Shown here piece by piece: positions 1 to 12,032 of a DNA stretch of 64,000 nucleotides (the first letter of the stretch is position 1; the number at the start of each line of letters is the position of its first letter). The stretch spans positions 1,244,001-1,308,000 of the forward strand of contig JAJNNQ010000137.1 in NCBI GenBank assembly GCA_027886175.1, read 5' to 3'. The DNA is from Phylloscopus collybita (lineage: Eukaryota; Chordata; Aves; Passeriformes; Phylloscopidae). The notes below the pieces were generated by a model, which did no database searches, was not told where the DNA came from, and worked only from the letters and a program-made list of their open reading frames with translations. Made by a program: the position numbers and the translations under genes.

Positions 1-597
1 TCCCATTTTTTCGCCTCTCTTGCCTGTTACTGCTGCCCTTGAGGACTTTGGACATCACCACATGGACAGAAGGCAAAGCAGCTCCAATTCATCCCATCCC
101 CCACATTAAACAGTCACATTCCAAAGGAAAATTTGTTTCTGGGTTCCTACAAGTGCATTAGAAATTAAGAGGAAAGGCCCAGAGAGCAGGGAATGTTTCT
201 GGTAGTGGCCATAGTTAAAGTTAAATAGAAAGGTCACCTCCTGGACTGTGTTCCTGCTATAAACCAGCAAATTATTTCTCTTATTGCTGTGATTGCTTTG
301 AAATCAATTTGAGAAGCCTTCAGAGCCACAGTGATGGGGGAGGTCTGTAAGATCACATGGAGGGAGTGGGGACAAGGGGACAGGAGCTTTACCTCTCTCT
401 GTGCCAGGCTGTTCATGGCTTCTCCTACACCTCTGCTCTTCCACCCATAAAAAACGGGACAATGACCCTTCCAAACACAGAATCTGCCAGGTGCTTCTCG
501 ATCTTCAGGCAGAAACCTCCTTAGAAATCAGCTGTCCTAATTTAAGTCCCAGCAAACTCATCAGCTGAGATGCAAACGCTCGGAATTGGGAGAGAAA

Positions 598-900
598 ATT
601 TCAGGGAGAGCTCAGAGCCTGAAGGGGCTCCAGGAGAGAGGCTGGGGACAAGGCCTGGAGGGACAGGACACAGGGAGTGGCTTCAGAATGGAAAAGGGGA
701 GATTTGGGAAGGAATTCCTGGCTGGGCTGGGACTCCCAGAGCAGCTGTGGCTGCCCCTGGATCCCTGGAATGTCCAAGGCCAGGTTGGACACTGGGGCTT
801 GGAGCAGCCTGGGACAGTGGGAGGTGTCCTTTCCCATGGCAGGGGTTGGAATGACCTTTCAGGTCTCTTCCAACGCCAACCATTCCATATTTCTGTGATT
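598..900 (+). repeat. CR1 LINE, 5'-truncated 3' end
   Basis: The segment starts inside the 'gggagagctcagagcctgaag' part of the avian CR1 3' region and runs through 'cagctgtggctgcccctgg' to a degraded tail 'cattccatatttctgtgatt'. The tail at 900 gives plus-strand orientation. Several overlapping open frames on both strands here are only CR1 sequence and do not encode a host protein. Confidence 0.93.
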
Positions 901-1101
901 ATTAGCAAGTCATTACGAGGACACACAGTGCACTCCCAGCTTTAGGACGAACCCGTAAACACCAGTGACTGACACTGAATGAACAGCTCACACCTGTTGG
1001 GGAGGATGAAGTAGCTCGGCCCTGCAGAGATGATTTATTAGTAAAAGATTCTAAAAGTATGAAATCCACAAGAGGAATAGAATTAAAAGCAAAGTTTGAA
1101 C

Positions 1102-1562
1102 TGTAAGTTGCTGGACAGGAAGAAGGTGATTAGACAGCTGAAAAGGGCTTGGCTGGGTGAGTCAGTGACACCCCTGCCAAGACAAAAGGATGAATAAAAG
1201 GTTGGACCTTCTCAGGTATCAGGGATAAGGTGGGTTTCACAGGTTTTTGGTATGTAGAGTAGTATTGTAACATTGTAGTTCCCATAGGCTGTATGTAGAT
1301 TCTGTAGGTTTTGTATCTTGAGGTGATTGGTTGATGCTCATTGGAATATTCACGATAGAAAGGGTTAAAATGGAATGTAACAAGGAGCTCGGCCTCTTTG
1401 CGCGCCTTCCCTTGGACCCTCTTGGACTCTTTGCACTGGATCCCTTGGACCCTTCCCCAGTCAGGCTGCCTCCCCACCACCAATAAAGCACGTGTTCCAA
1501 AGAGTATCCTGATCTTCAGATCATCTCTCTCGTCGGACACAACCAGCGTGCGTTCTAATACA
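1102..1562 (+). mobile_element. Probable solo LTR of an endogenous retrovirus
   Basis: A promoter/terminator-like block ends with a polyadenylation signal (caataaagca, about 1482-1491) followed by a short U5-like segment and a CA end near 1562. It is not CR1 and no gag, pol or env is attached. The TG start at 1102 is a guess because no target duplication could be matched. The boundaries may be off by tens of bases, and the family was not determined. Confidence 0.55.
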
Positions 1563-2180
1563 CACCAAGCCCCAAAGTAAAGCTCTGCCAGGCCAGAAAG
1601 TCAAACTCAAACAGAAAGGGAACTGAGGTGAACACAAACTGAGAAATCCACACAAAGGCCCACGGAGAATATTCCATTTCCAAAGCCCATCCTCTGGCTG
1701 CGTGCCCCACCTCAGGAGCCCTGTGCCTGTGGAAGCAGGGCCTGGCAGGGGACTGGTGTGAAAATCTCCACCATTTAAAATGCATTCATTTGCATTCTAA
1801 ATGGCTCTGTGATGTGTCTGAATTGACATTGGTTTAATTCGCTTCATGAACGCCTGTGTCACGCTAGAATTCAAGCACTTCACCAAAGAACCAGAATATG
1901 AGCAGTGGAAGTGTTTGCATTTCATGCATTTCTGTGTCAGTCACAGAAAAAGTTATAATTTCAGGTGCTGTGAGGAAACAATGATCAATCCCATCCCATT
2001 CAAAAACAATCCCCTAATCTCCACTCTTACCCAGTATGTATTTAATGGAAATTCTGCCCTGCATCCAAGACTAGGAACCACAAGGAACAGTAGTGGTAGT
2101 GAAATATTTGATAATCAAAGAATATGCAACTCAATTTTAGAGCCAGCTCCTGAGAGTGTATATATAGGAAACAACCACCA
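1563..2180. other. Unique sequence, no gene seen
   Basis: No CR1 tail, LTR or simple repeat is visible. A 140-codon open frame from 1846 runs into the LTR at 2181, has no recognisable domain and no splice context, and is treated as chance. Confidence 0.5.
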
Positions 2181-2699
2181 TGTCCTAGGTTACAATGTAA
2201 AATTGTGCCCAAAGATGTATTCTATCCCCATGAGCCATTGGAGCCAAGGTGGGGCAGTGTTTTCCTGATCTTCTGTTAATGAGCCCAACAATGCCTTCCC
2301 GGAGGAAGTTCTCTCTGGTTAATGGGCCATCAAGGACCCACTGCATGACTGATAGGATGAAATCATCCCATTGTGAGATGCTCTGCCCAGGGGGAGGAGC
2401 CAAGCATTCCCACCTGGATATAATCCAGGGTTTGAAACCTCACGAGCAGCTTCTATCCACTGAACTCTCAGAGGAGACGAGCTACCAGACGTTTCTACAG
2501 GGATCACTGCTTTGGATCATCTCTGCTCCAGCGGAACCACATCTGCTGCTCCAGGAGGATTCCCGGACTGCTTTAAACACCCTGACCAACAGGGTGTTAG
2601 GTTGTATCATTCCATTTATTTCACCTTTTTTCCCTTCTTCTTCTATTAAATTGTATCTCTGACTGGGAGTCTCACTGGTTTTGTTTTCAAACCAGCACA
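2181..2699 (+). mobile_element. Solo LTR of an endogenous retrovirus (519 bp)
   Basis: The element begins TGTCCTAGGTTAC and ends ACCAGCACA, the TG...CA ends typical of retroviral LTRs. It is flanked by the 5-bp direct repeat CACCA (2176-2180 and 2700-2704), which supports both boundaries. A TATA-like box (ggatataatcc) lies near 2417 and an ATTAAA-type polyadenylation signal near 2645. No internal retroviral sequence adjoins it, so it is a solo LTR left after recombination. A 5-bp duplication fits ERVL-like or ERV1-like elements; I cannot name the family with certainty. Confidence 0.85.
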
Positions 2700-2704
2700 C
2701 ACCA

Positions 2705-3384
2705 ACACAGGAAATTCTTCCTGATGACCCACCTCTCTGACAGGCCCATGTGAAAATCTTCAGCCTCGCCCTGAAGCATCTCCCTCATCAGAGCCCTGAG
2801 TGGTTCAATCCCACCCCACAGACAGCAAACTGGGACGCTGAGGGTCTCACTGCCAGGAGATTGGGTGTGAAAGGCAAATGGAGCAATCAGGAGGAGCCAG
2901 GCACCAGCAGCACTCGGTGAAGTCTCACTGACGACAGCCCTGATGTCGAATGAATGATTTAGCACTTGTTAAACTTCTCCCATTGTGAAAGCAACCTATT
3001 ATTTTCCTGCTTGTGCTCTGCAATGCCTCAATCACTGACAGAAGGAAGTGAGTGAGAAATAATAGAGTTCATTTTCGATTGCTGTCGTTCAATAGCTCGC
3101 TCTGTGTACCCCATCTGCCATTGTTTCAGCAACAAGGGAGATGATGGCTTTTCCTCATCCCCTTTTCTAATCCCACCTCTGATGAGTCCTCCGTCTTTAA
3201 CAGCCCCAAATAACATCCTGGAACAGCACAAGTGTAAAATCCCGGTGTTTTTGTAAAGAAAAACACCGTGGTACAGCACTCGGGGGGAGAGGCATGCATC
3301 ACTTACAGCAGGACAGCTTCCAAACCCAAAGTTTAAATTCTTGTCATAGCAGTTACTGATGAAAGCTTTGGGTTTTTGTCAGCT
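2705..3384. other. Unique intergenic or intronic sequence
   Basis: No repeat signature, plausible exon or RNA gene was seen. Small open frames on both strands lack family resemblance. Confidence 0.5.
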
Positions 3385-3735
3385 CGAGGAGGGGTTGAAT
3401 TTGATGAAGTTCAAGAAGGGCAAGTGCGAGGTGCTGAAGTGGGTCAGGGTTTCCCTAAAGAAGGGATTGAGAGCAGCCCTGACCAGAGGGACTGGTGCTG
3501 GTGGATGGAAAGCTGGACAAGCCCTGGCCATGTCCAATCAGCCCAGAAAGCCAAGAGAATCCTGAGGCAGCATGGGCAGGAGGTGAGGGATGGGATCACC
3601 ACCCTCTGCCCAGCTCAGGTGAGACCCCACCTGCAGAGCTGCCTCCAACATCACAAGGACGTGGAGGTGCTGGGGCTGGCAGAGGAGGCCACGAAAATGA
3701 GGAGAGCAGGAAGCCTGGTGGGAATGCTGCAGTCC
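3385..3735 (+). repeat. Old, diverged CR1 LINE fragment (distal ORF2/3' region)
   Basis: This copy covers CR1 sequence upstream of the usual 3' tail: 'gatgaagttcaagaagggcaag', then 'caggtgagaccccacctgcag' and 'gaggccacgaaaatgag'. These correspond to the end of the CR1 reverse-transcriptase ORF and the region just beyond it. Divergence is high and both ends are lost. The 142- and 97-codon open frames here are degraded CR1, not a host gene. Confidence 0.75.
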
Positions 3736-4163
3736 AAGGGGCAGCTGAGCTGCACCCCAGGCTCTACTTTGCCTTTGCAGGGAGATAAGAGAGGGAAGAA
3801 CTGAGATTTACCTGCCCCAAAGTGTCCTAATGCATTCAAGGAGCAAACAAGTTAAGCCACGAGAACAGACCCTGGACTGATCATCAAAGCTGCAGAGCCA
3901 AGAGCTCCCTCTGGACTTCGTCCTCCCAGGATTTCTTCTATCACTTCCCAAGACCCATAACCTCTGGGTTTCCAGGGATAACTCTGGACAGCAGCAGCTG
4001 TTCAGCTCAGAGAAGATCTGGTCACACAGAGCTGCTCCTTCTGTGTCCCTAAAAACTCGTCAATCCCAGTTTCCAACAACAGGATGGAAGAACAGACACG
4101 TGAGGAGGAAAACTGGGTTAATATGATGCCCTGTAGAAATCTTCAGGAGGGAAATAAATCTCT

Positions 4164-4234
4164 TGGAAGGTTCTCTACCCATGGCAAAGGGGGTCAGGAA
4201 GGTCCTTCCAAACCCTTCAATGGTGATTCTGTGA
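4164..4234 (+). repeat. Short CR1 3'-tail fragment
   Basis: About 70 bp match the CR1 end: 'acccatggcaaagggggt', 'ggtccttccaaaccc' and 'tggtgattctgtga'. It is plus-oriented and strongly truncated. Confidence 0.65.
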
Positions 4235-5128
4235 AGGTGGAGCTGGTACAGACAGGAATGAGGATGGGCAGGAAAAGGGACTGGAGGTGAGAATGGGAGA
4301 TTCCAGCACACTGAGACCAGCTCAGCCAGGGAATGAGAAAAGCTAAAGCAGAATGTGAGTTTTCACCGTGTCTGTGCTCAGAAAAACACAAAAGATGGAG
4401 AAAGCAGAAAGCTGCAGGTGCTCCTGACTCTACAGATGGGACTGAATGTTTCCTTGGGAGAGAAATAAATCACAAAACAGACTGGAACTGCTTGCAAAGA
4501 GCAGCCCAGGAAGCAGGGAAGCTCAGGAATACACAGTGGATTTGTGCAAACCTCAAAAGAACGACGACTTCCAATCCATGGAGCAGCAGATGACCAACAA
4601 CCTCCCTAAGAGGAGACACAAACCAGAATTTGTATTTCTGTCTCAGCTGACACACAAACAAACTGCTGCTGTCTCTCTGCAAAGATTCACTGGAGATCCG
4701 GGATCTGTTTTTTTGGGGGACTCACATGAACTCTGGTGCCAAGTCCCAAATCTCTCCCATCCCCACGTGCTTGTGGGGAGGAGAATCCATCTGTCCCACT
4801 GCCTGGTGGGAACACACTTTCCCTAAAAAGGCAAAGTGCCGCCTTTCCAAGAATATTAATAAAAAAAAATACAACCTGGAATATTAAAACGAAGATTTTT
4901 TTTTGAGTCTGCCCCACTCCAGTCAGAAAAATCCATCTAAATATAGTCGGGTATCATATCCCAGCCCTGCACCAGGAGGTTTCCTGGGAGGAGAGCTACG
5001 GGTGTAGCAATTCAAAATCCCTGTTAATGTATAAAAACAGTTGTAAGAAAGCTGGGGGTTTCCACGATTCCAGACTAAAAAGCCATAAACTGGAGCACAT
5101 TAAGGAAATAACTGCTGTGCTGGTCTTA

Positions 5129-5130
<2 letters not shown>
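4235..5130. other. Unique sequence, no gene seen
   Basis: No CR1 or LTR signature is visible. Overlapping short open frames at 4333-4826 in two phases lack recognisable domains. Confidence 0.45.

Positions 5131-5156
<26 letters not shown>
5131..5156. repeat. Poly-T tract (26 bp)
   Basis: An uninterrupted homopolymer of 26 T. A minus-strand open frame that starts in this tract begins or ends in poly-lysine and is an artefact of it. Confidence 0.95.
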
Positions 5157-5159
<3 letters not shown>

Positions 5160-6360
5160 CAACTTCTAATAGCTTGTTTTGTCTCCATCAGCAAAGAACT
5201 GCTCTCAAATAATTGCTCTAAATGACTCTTTGAAGGCGCATCTCTATTTGCAAAGCCCATCAAGTTCCAGACAAGTCCCAAATCTTCCCTTCTTAATTTA
5301 CTGTAAGGATGAACAAACAGAGGGAACTTCACGCGGTAATTACTGCCGGCACAGCTCGGAGAGAGGTGAATTACCCGCGTTCGGAGGGAGCTGCTAATCT
5401 CCCCCAGTTCTGCTTTTAGACGGGATTTAAGGCATCCAGACAGGGAATTTACATTGATGGCAGCCAGCAACGCTTCTGTAGGGCATCTCTCATCAAAGAG
5501 TGTCAATTTGAGAGAGCCAAAATCTCGCAGCTCCTTCTCAGCACCGCGTTTTCTGCGAGTTATTAAAGCCAAAAAAAAAAACCAAACCCGACCCGACCTC
5601 AGCAGGGCTCAGCTCCAGCCTCCTAAACGAGCACAAAACAAATTACCCAGACCTTAAAACAGTCCCCCCCCCCCCCAGTTTATTCTGGATGCCAGCTAAA
5701 CTCCTACAGGTTGTAAAGTGCTCCGGATTCTGTAATTCAGGGGGAAGGCTGAATCATCCCGGGACATGAATAAAGATGAGAGCATTTAACAACACAACCG
5801 TGTAAGCCGTGCCACAGATCAGAGTTAGAGCAGAAGTGTTTATTCCTTATCAAAACCAAGAGAAATATTTTAACCACAAGGATATATTCAGCTACCCTGC
5901 AGCAAGCAAAGAACAAACTGGAAGAGTTAAAAGGTTTGAGAAAGTCGTAATTCCCCTTAAGTACATGTTAGAGCAGAAAATAAAACACAGGGTGCTCATT
6001 CTAACCTCAGTCACTGTCGAATACAAACTGAAATTACTTTTCACTCTGGCAGACTTAGATGCTGTAAAATATTATTTTCGAGAGGCGGCAGAGAGAGTTT
6101 GAAAGGTTTTCCCATTTTATGTTTTAATACGAACTTCTCAACTCCTCACAAGTTTGTAAATAAAGCCAGGCTCTTTTCCAGAGGCCCAACCCCAGTGACA
6201 ACACTGGGACAGGGCAGGATTGAAGTGTTTTTTGGAAACATTGCATTGTCTGGGTCCTTACAAACCCATCAGCAACGTTGGGTTTTCCTACTTTGTAAGG
6301 CAAGCCTCAAATTGTTTTATGGAATAAAAATTCCATCACCAGGATTTGCAAACTGACCTC
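5157..6360. other. Repeat-free block, candidate conserved non-coding sequence
   Basis: About 1.2 kb without CR1, LTR or microsatellite, apart from a short poly-C run near 5666-5677. It has homeobox-site-like TAATTA/AATTA words and palindromic short motifs (ggtaattactgcc near 5335). A 97-codon open frame at 5809-6102 has ordinary amino-acid composition but no start context or splice evidence. The conserved status is an inference from texture alone. Confidence 0.3.
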
Positions 6361-7330
6361 ATGTGCTCAGTGTGATCTGAGAGAGGAGGTCTTCAAAAAA
6401 TAGGATTTATGGTGAAAACACCAAAGTGCACCTGGAGCACGAGGTCCAGGTCTGTCCAGGAACAGCTGGAGAATCCCAAAGTCTCCTCTCCACTCCGAGA
6501 TGGAGCTGGCACAAGCCTGGCAGGTCCCTGAGAGCTGTCGGCAGCTCGTCCTCCAAATTTGGGGCAAAAGGAGCTGGCAGAGCTTCAAGGAGCTCTTTTC
6601 ACAGCTTTTTGATTGATGGGTGATGCCATCGACCTGAGGAGACCCAGAAACACGAGCAGCTCCAGCCCCTTCCTCGGGCTGGGCTGACAGGATTGGGAAT
6701 TCGGCCACGGATGCCACAGGTGATGATGGATCATGTAAGCAGGGAGGGTTGGGAGATTGGTGAAGAACAACAGAGCCCCTGTGCTCCAAGCACTCTGAGA
6801 TTCTTCAGTGAATATTCATGAGTTTGCAAGCACAGAGAAACAGCTTCCTTCCAGTTTGGAGGGAGAGGAAAGCTCGATGTTAAGAGAGATGGGTAACATT
6901 TTACAGAGTGGTGAAAAGACATTAATTCCCTGATCTAAAGGGATGTTCTTGGCCTTTCATGTAAGGTCAAGGGATGTTCATTCAAACCCCTGCAGTAAAG
7001 ATACCCAGAAAGCCACTGCTGAGTGTCAGAGGAGGGAAATGCAGCAACTGTTCAAAATAACCAGGTGGGAACAGCCCAGTGCCATCTCCCAGCTGTGGGG
7101 ATGGATCTATGAAGGCCTGATAGAATTCCTTGGAGGAGTTAGAAAGTAAAATAAGCCAAACCTGCCAAAATTTCAACATTTCCCTTGACCACCTCGATAA
7201 TTTTCTTACCATGTTTTGCCCAGAGAGACCATTTATTAAAAACCCCAAGGGATGAAAAATTCAGGGAGAAAAGAGCTAAAATCTCAACCACCAATTCTTC
7301 TCTCTCCTTTTCTCCAAATCATTGTTTCCC
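6361..7330. other. Unique sequence, no gene seen
   Basis: No repeat family or exon was recognised. The open frames on both strands at 6367-6922 overlap each other and look like chance. Confidence 0.45.
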
Positions 7331-7542
7331 TCAAAAAAAAACCCAACAAAAACAAACAAACAAACAAACAAACAACACCAACCAACCAACCAACCAAAAA
7401 ACCAAAAAAAAACAAAAAAAAACAAAACAAAACAACAACAACAACAACAACAACAACAAAAAAACACAAACAAAAACAAACAAAAAAAAAAACCCCAACA
7501 ACAACAAAAAAACCAAAACCACAAAAAAAACCCCCACAAAAC
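7331..7542 (+). repeat. Compound A/C-rich simple repeat
   Basis: The tract moves through (CAAA)n, (CCAA)n, (AAC)n and A-runs with C-runs over about 210 bp, with almost no G or T on the plus strand. Open frames across it encode Lys/Asn/Gln/Thr tracts on one strand and Phe/Leu/Cys tracts on the other; none is a protein gene. Confidence 0.95.
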
Positions 7543-8870
7543 CTCAGCTGGTTAAACCCACACTCGTTCAAACTTGGGCTTAGCCACAAATTTGACATGG
7601 ATCAACGACACCTTGTCCTGAGAAATCAAAGGATTGTCGGGAAACCAACTGTTGACCCAGAAGAATTTGTACCAGTTTCCCCCAGTCCGAGTCCTCTGAT
7701 CTGCCTGATAAGGCTGACAAAAGGTGTCAGCCCCAGTGAGGCAGCTGGAGGAGGATGAGGAGGAGGAGGGAAAGGCTCACAAAGCAAGAAAGGCTGCTCA
7801 GAAGAGAGGAGACCCACGAGGGAAAGGAGGGGAGAGGGAAAAGCTTTACGGTTGGAAAAGAGCAATGACATTCAAGAGGGTCACGGAGTAGGGAAAATGA
7901 GCTGGGAGATTGAAAGGTTTGGGGGGGCGAAGAGCTGACTTTGATAACATTCCTTGATCTCTTTTCCTTCATTGAAATGTTTTCCTTCACAAGGCCCAAA
8001 CAACAAAAAACATGAAGGGGAAGCTGCATCTACCAGCTGAAAATGAAGGAATGTTCATTCCAAAGTTGTATTGACTAATTCTCCTCCCGGAGCCACAGAC
8101 TTGATGGCACATCCATTTGTTCCCACCCCAGCTCAATGGCACAATCATCTGTTTCCATTCCTATTAGGAAAATGAGGCATGAGGTAAAAACCAGCCTGGC
8201 ATAAACCTTTTCCTTCAAATTCCACATATATTCCACGTTTCCTGCTCATTATAATGCAACTCAGAACCTGATCCAACACGCAGCCTCTGAAATCCACCCC
8301 CAGGCAAAATCGTCCACTGGTTGAAATTTGTTTAAAACCATGGAAGTACATTTATTTTAACTAAATGAGGATCTGACTCTGAGTTCATTCTACGGCAAAT
8401 ATGAGGCAACGCTGGAATCTTAATTCATTCCAACAGTAGCCAAGGGCAACTCTGGACATCAAAACTCATTTTGGATTAGGCAGGAACGGCCCCGGGTTAA
8501 TTCCCAGCGTTATGGGATCTTTAGCTCCACGTGCACAGAGCCACCAAAGATGTGGTTTTGGATGTCACACGGTGCTCCCATGTATGGATGGAAAGACAAA
8601 GACGGAATATTTGGATTTCCCAGGCTGAAGAGCAGCGTTGTTATTGGAAAAATCTGTGAGAGCAGCAAAATGCTTCCTCTTCCCCCCCAGTTATTCTCCT
8701 ACAACATCAGAAACTGGGATTTCTTCCCAGCACAGAATTCCACCTGCAGCTCAGGAGTGAGTTTTCCTCTTCATTATTCCTTCTATCCTCTTATTCTGGT
8801 TTTTTTTAAGCGTCTTGGAAAAGCAAGGCCACGCTCCATTCCCAGTCCTGCATATCCCAAAAGATGTTTG
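7543..8870. other. Unique sequence, no gene seen
   Basis: No repeat family recognised. A purine-rich patch (about 7740-7860) encodes nothing convincing. Confidence 0.45.
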
Positions 8871-9203
8871 TAGAATCCCAGAATGGTTTGGGTTGGAAGG
8901 GACATTAAAGCCCATCCAGCTCCACCCGCTGCCATGGCAGGGACACCTCCCACTGTCCCAGGTTGCTCCAAGCCCCAATGTCCAACCTGGCCTTGGACAT
9001 TCCAGGGATCCAGGGGCAGCCACAGCTGCTCTGGCAATTCCAGCCAGACAGGAATTCCTGCCCAAGCTCCCATCCATCCCTGCCCTCTGGCAGTGGGAAG
9101 CCATTCCCTGTGTCCTGTCCCTCCAGGCCTTGTCCCCAGTCCCTCTGCAGCTCTCCTGGAGCCCCTTTAGGCCCTGCCAGGACCTCTGAGCCCTCCCTGG
9201 AGT
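8871..9203 (-). repeat. CR1 LINE 3' end
   Basis: The copy begins with the reverse-complement tail 'tagaatcccagaatggtttg' and extends about 330 bp into the CR1 3' region ('cagccacagctgctctggca'). Open frames up to 206 codons over this interval are CR1-derived. Confidence 0.95.
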
Positions 9204-10487
9204 ATTTAAACATCTTACATTGGTAAAGCAACTTCTCCACTCAGCCCAGAGCTGCCCCAGGGTTCCAGAGGGTCCCTCAGCAGGGCCAGCACAGGAACAG
9301 TCCCTACCCTGGGGCTGTCCCCACCTTGGGGCTGGGACAAGCCAGGATGTTGTTGATTCCCTGTTTCTCAAACAAAAACCAGTGAGAAGCTTTCTCCAAT
9401 GCTGAGTTTACTGGAAATACCAGCTTTTCTTCCAACACACTCCACATAGGAGTTTTTAGGTGACAACAGAGCAAGGAAGTTCTCTCCTCTGGATTCCTGT
9501 ATCCTGTTGTCCTACCTAGGACAGCACATGGATACAGAGTTTGTAATTCCAAAAATGAGAGCGGGGCAGACGCAGACACACAAATCAACCTCGCTCACCC
9601 AGAGCAATTGGAGCTGGCTCATTCCCACACCTCCACAAACATTCAGCATCCATAAAAGCACCATGAGGGAAGCCTGCCATGTTCCTGAGCTAATTTACTT
9701 CATCCAGCAGTTATTTCTGCTCGCTCCTCCTCTCCACACACAATTCCTGGAGCTTTCTGCAGAGAAATGAGAGAGGATTTTGCCTGGGAAGGTGAAAAAC
9801 TTGGCAAAAGTCAGTGCCAGGCTCCCAATTCCTCTTTTCATTAGGCAGCAACTGATTCCTTTTATTCCAGGATATATATCCAGAGGCAGAAGAGATGTCT
9901 CTAGTGGTTCCCTGATGCCATCCTCCCCCTCCTAAAAATATCCAGTGGAGGCGGATCCTGCAAGATTCCTTTCAAGCGCTGTGTGAATTGCTGATGGGAA
10001 GGAGCTCCTGCATACCAAAGCTCATGGAAAGCTTTATTCTCCCACAAAGGGAAAAGGATTTTTTTAACCAGAATGAAAAGGAGACACAAGACACGTATCC
10101 TCCTGCCCAACTGGGAATTCCAGGCGTCTCAATGATATGTAAATGAGATTTGGATTTAATGTGGGCCTGGTTGGAAAAGGGATGAGTCTGAAGAGCCCAT
10201 CCAATGCATCTGCTCTGGGTGTGCCTGTGGATCCATGGAGCTTCCATGGCTAAGGATGGTCACAAATCATCCCTGCAGCTTTCCCCTGGAATTAATTATC
10301 TGTTAAATGGTTTCCTTCCCGTTAAAAGAGGTCATTTGCTCCACGAAAAGCTGGTGTTTCGCTGAAAAGAAAAGACAGCACCTGAAAATAGAAGTGGTTC
10401 ATCCAGCTGGAAATTGAGGCGAACCTCAATTGGATTTTTACTAATTCCAATTGTCTGGATGTCTCCAGACATGTTACAGCTTCCATG
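9204..10487. other. Unique sequence, no gene seen
   Basis: No gene, LTR or CR1 was recognised. A short AT-rich patch (gatatatatc) lies near 9871. Confidence 0.45.
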
Positions 10488-10872
10488 ATGTTTCCAGTTC
10501 TGGGATCCTCAAGACAGGAGAGATCTCAAAGAGCTGGAGTGTGTCCAGGGAAGGGAACAGAGCTGGGAAGGGTCTGGAACCCCAGGAGAGGCTGAGGGAG
10601 CTGGGAAAGGGGCTGAGCCTGGAGAAAAGGAGGCTCAGGGGGGACCTTGTGGATCTGCACAACTCCCTGACAGGAGGGGACAGCCGGGGGGGTCGGGCTC
10701 TGCTCCCAGGGAACAGGGACAGGAGGAGAGGGAACGGCCTCAGGCTGGGCCAGGGGAGGCTCAGGGTGGAAAGCAGCAGGAATTTCCTCATGGAAAGGGT
10801 GCTCAGGCCTTGGAACTGCCCAGAGAGGTTTGGAGTGCCCATCCCTAGAGGTGTCCAAGGAATGACTGGATG
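10488..10872 (+). repeat. CR1 LINE, longer subfamily, 3'-truncated
   Basis: It contains 'gggagctgggaaaggggctg', 'ggaccttgtggatctgcac', 'gggaacggcctcaggctgg' and 'catccctagaggtgtccaag'. This subfamily is distinct from the 'cagctgtggctgcccctgg' copies. It stops at 'aatgactgga' and lacks the terminal tail. It is the same type as the copy at 27268-27752. Confidence 0.9.
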
Positions 10873-11888
10873 AACAGAAAGCTTGTCCTGGACTGTATTT
10901 TCCAGACAGTAAAGCAGCAATCCCAGGTATCCAACAGCCAGCAAATTCCACATGGATGGGACATCACATCCCCCAAACTCCCACTGTCCCCAGCTCCAAT
11001 GGGACTCTGAGATCCCTGTGATCCAGCTGTACATTCCCCCCTGCTGGTCTCAATCCATCCCAATCCCAGTGCCAGGCACGTTGTTATCTCTGTAATTCCT
11101 CCTCTAATAGATCCAGGCATCCCTGGGAGCCCCGTGAATTTCCATCATTATTCCTTCACTGGAGCTGTGTTCCCCGACCTGCTGAGATGTTCATCACCAC
11201 CTCACCCCACGCCCCGGCGGGACCCATTATTTATCTTATTCCATTTTACAGCGTGGAGTAAATAAATAGCATTAAAGTGCTAAATTTATTCATGGAAATG
11301 GGGCTGCGTTTGCATCCCGGAGCCATTCCTTAAATCAAGGCAATGCTGTTAATAGGCTGCAATGAAGATGTAAAACATCCATTTTAATATGGCTGTAATA
11401 AAGGCAGATTGCAGGAGCTGATGATGACATTTCACATGCGGGGACAAGGATGGTGACACTTTAATATCTCCAATTCCTGGACTCAATTCCGTGCCATGCA
11501 GCCCAAGAGGGCTGTATTAATTATTACGGTGTCATCTTGAAGAAATTAATTCCAGTTGCTATCAGAGGATGCTCATTAAGCAACAATTGCTTGGCTGCTT
11601 GAGCAAATCCCACACCCTGGGAGGGGACAGGAGCACGGTGACAACCAGCTGGTGACACATCCATTGCCGTCCCCAAACTTTTTGTGATGGGTAGGACACA
11701 AGATGATCTTCACCAGGCAGAGGAGCACAGCAGGGGCAGCAAAGCTGTTCTGTGCTGGAGGAGCACCTGGCATCAGTGGGAGAGCTGGGATTGAGTCCTG
11801 TAAGGAGCAGGATCCCATTTTTTCGATCTTCAGTTCAATTATAAAAGCTTTTTGGTAGAGGTTTGATTGCTTTAATCAAAACACTGCT
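10873..11888. other. Unique block, AT-rich part may be conserved non-coding sequence
   Basis: The first 300 bp hold nothing recognisable. From about 11215 to 11575 the sequence is AT-rich, repeat-free and rich in TAATTA/ATTTA words ('tattaattattacggtgtca'), a texture often seen in vertebrate conserved non-coding elements. No exon was seen. Confidence 0.3.
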
Positions 11889-12032
11889 CCATCCCTGGAG
11901 GAGCCCAAGGCCAGGCTGGATGAGGTTTGGAGCAGCCTGGGCTAGTGGAAGGTGTCCCTGGTCATGGCAGGGTGTAGAATTGAATGAGCTTTAACATCCC
12001 ATCAACCCAGACCATTCCATCATTCTGGGATT
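11889..12032 (+). repeat. CR1 LINE 3' end, diverged
   Basis: 'catccctggaggagcccaag' is followed by 'ggtttggagcagcctggg' and a tail 'accattccatcattctggga'. About 145 bp, plus strand, with several small indels. Confidence 0.85.

Noticed and set aside
5126..5572. 148-codon minus-strand frame ending in a poly-lysine run
   Set aside because: The lysines come from the poly-T tract, and the remainder has no recognisable domain.
6426..6789. Opposing open frames of 65-140 codons
   Set aside because: Overlapping frames on both strands, no domain, no splice context; consistent with chance in GC-balanced DNA.
7185..7758. Lys/Asn/Gln/Thr-rich frames of up to 168 codons
   Set aside because: They translate the A/C simple repeat.
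8751..9371. 206-codon minus-strand open frame
   Set aside because: CR1-derived over most of its length.
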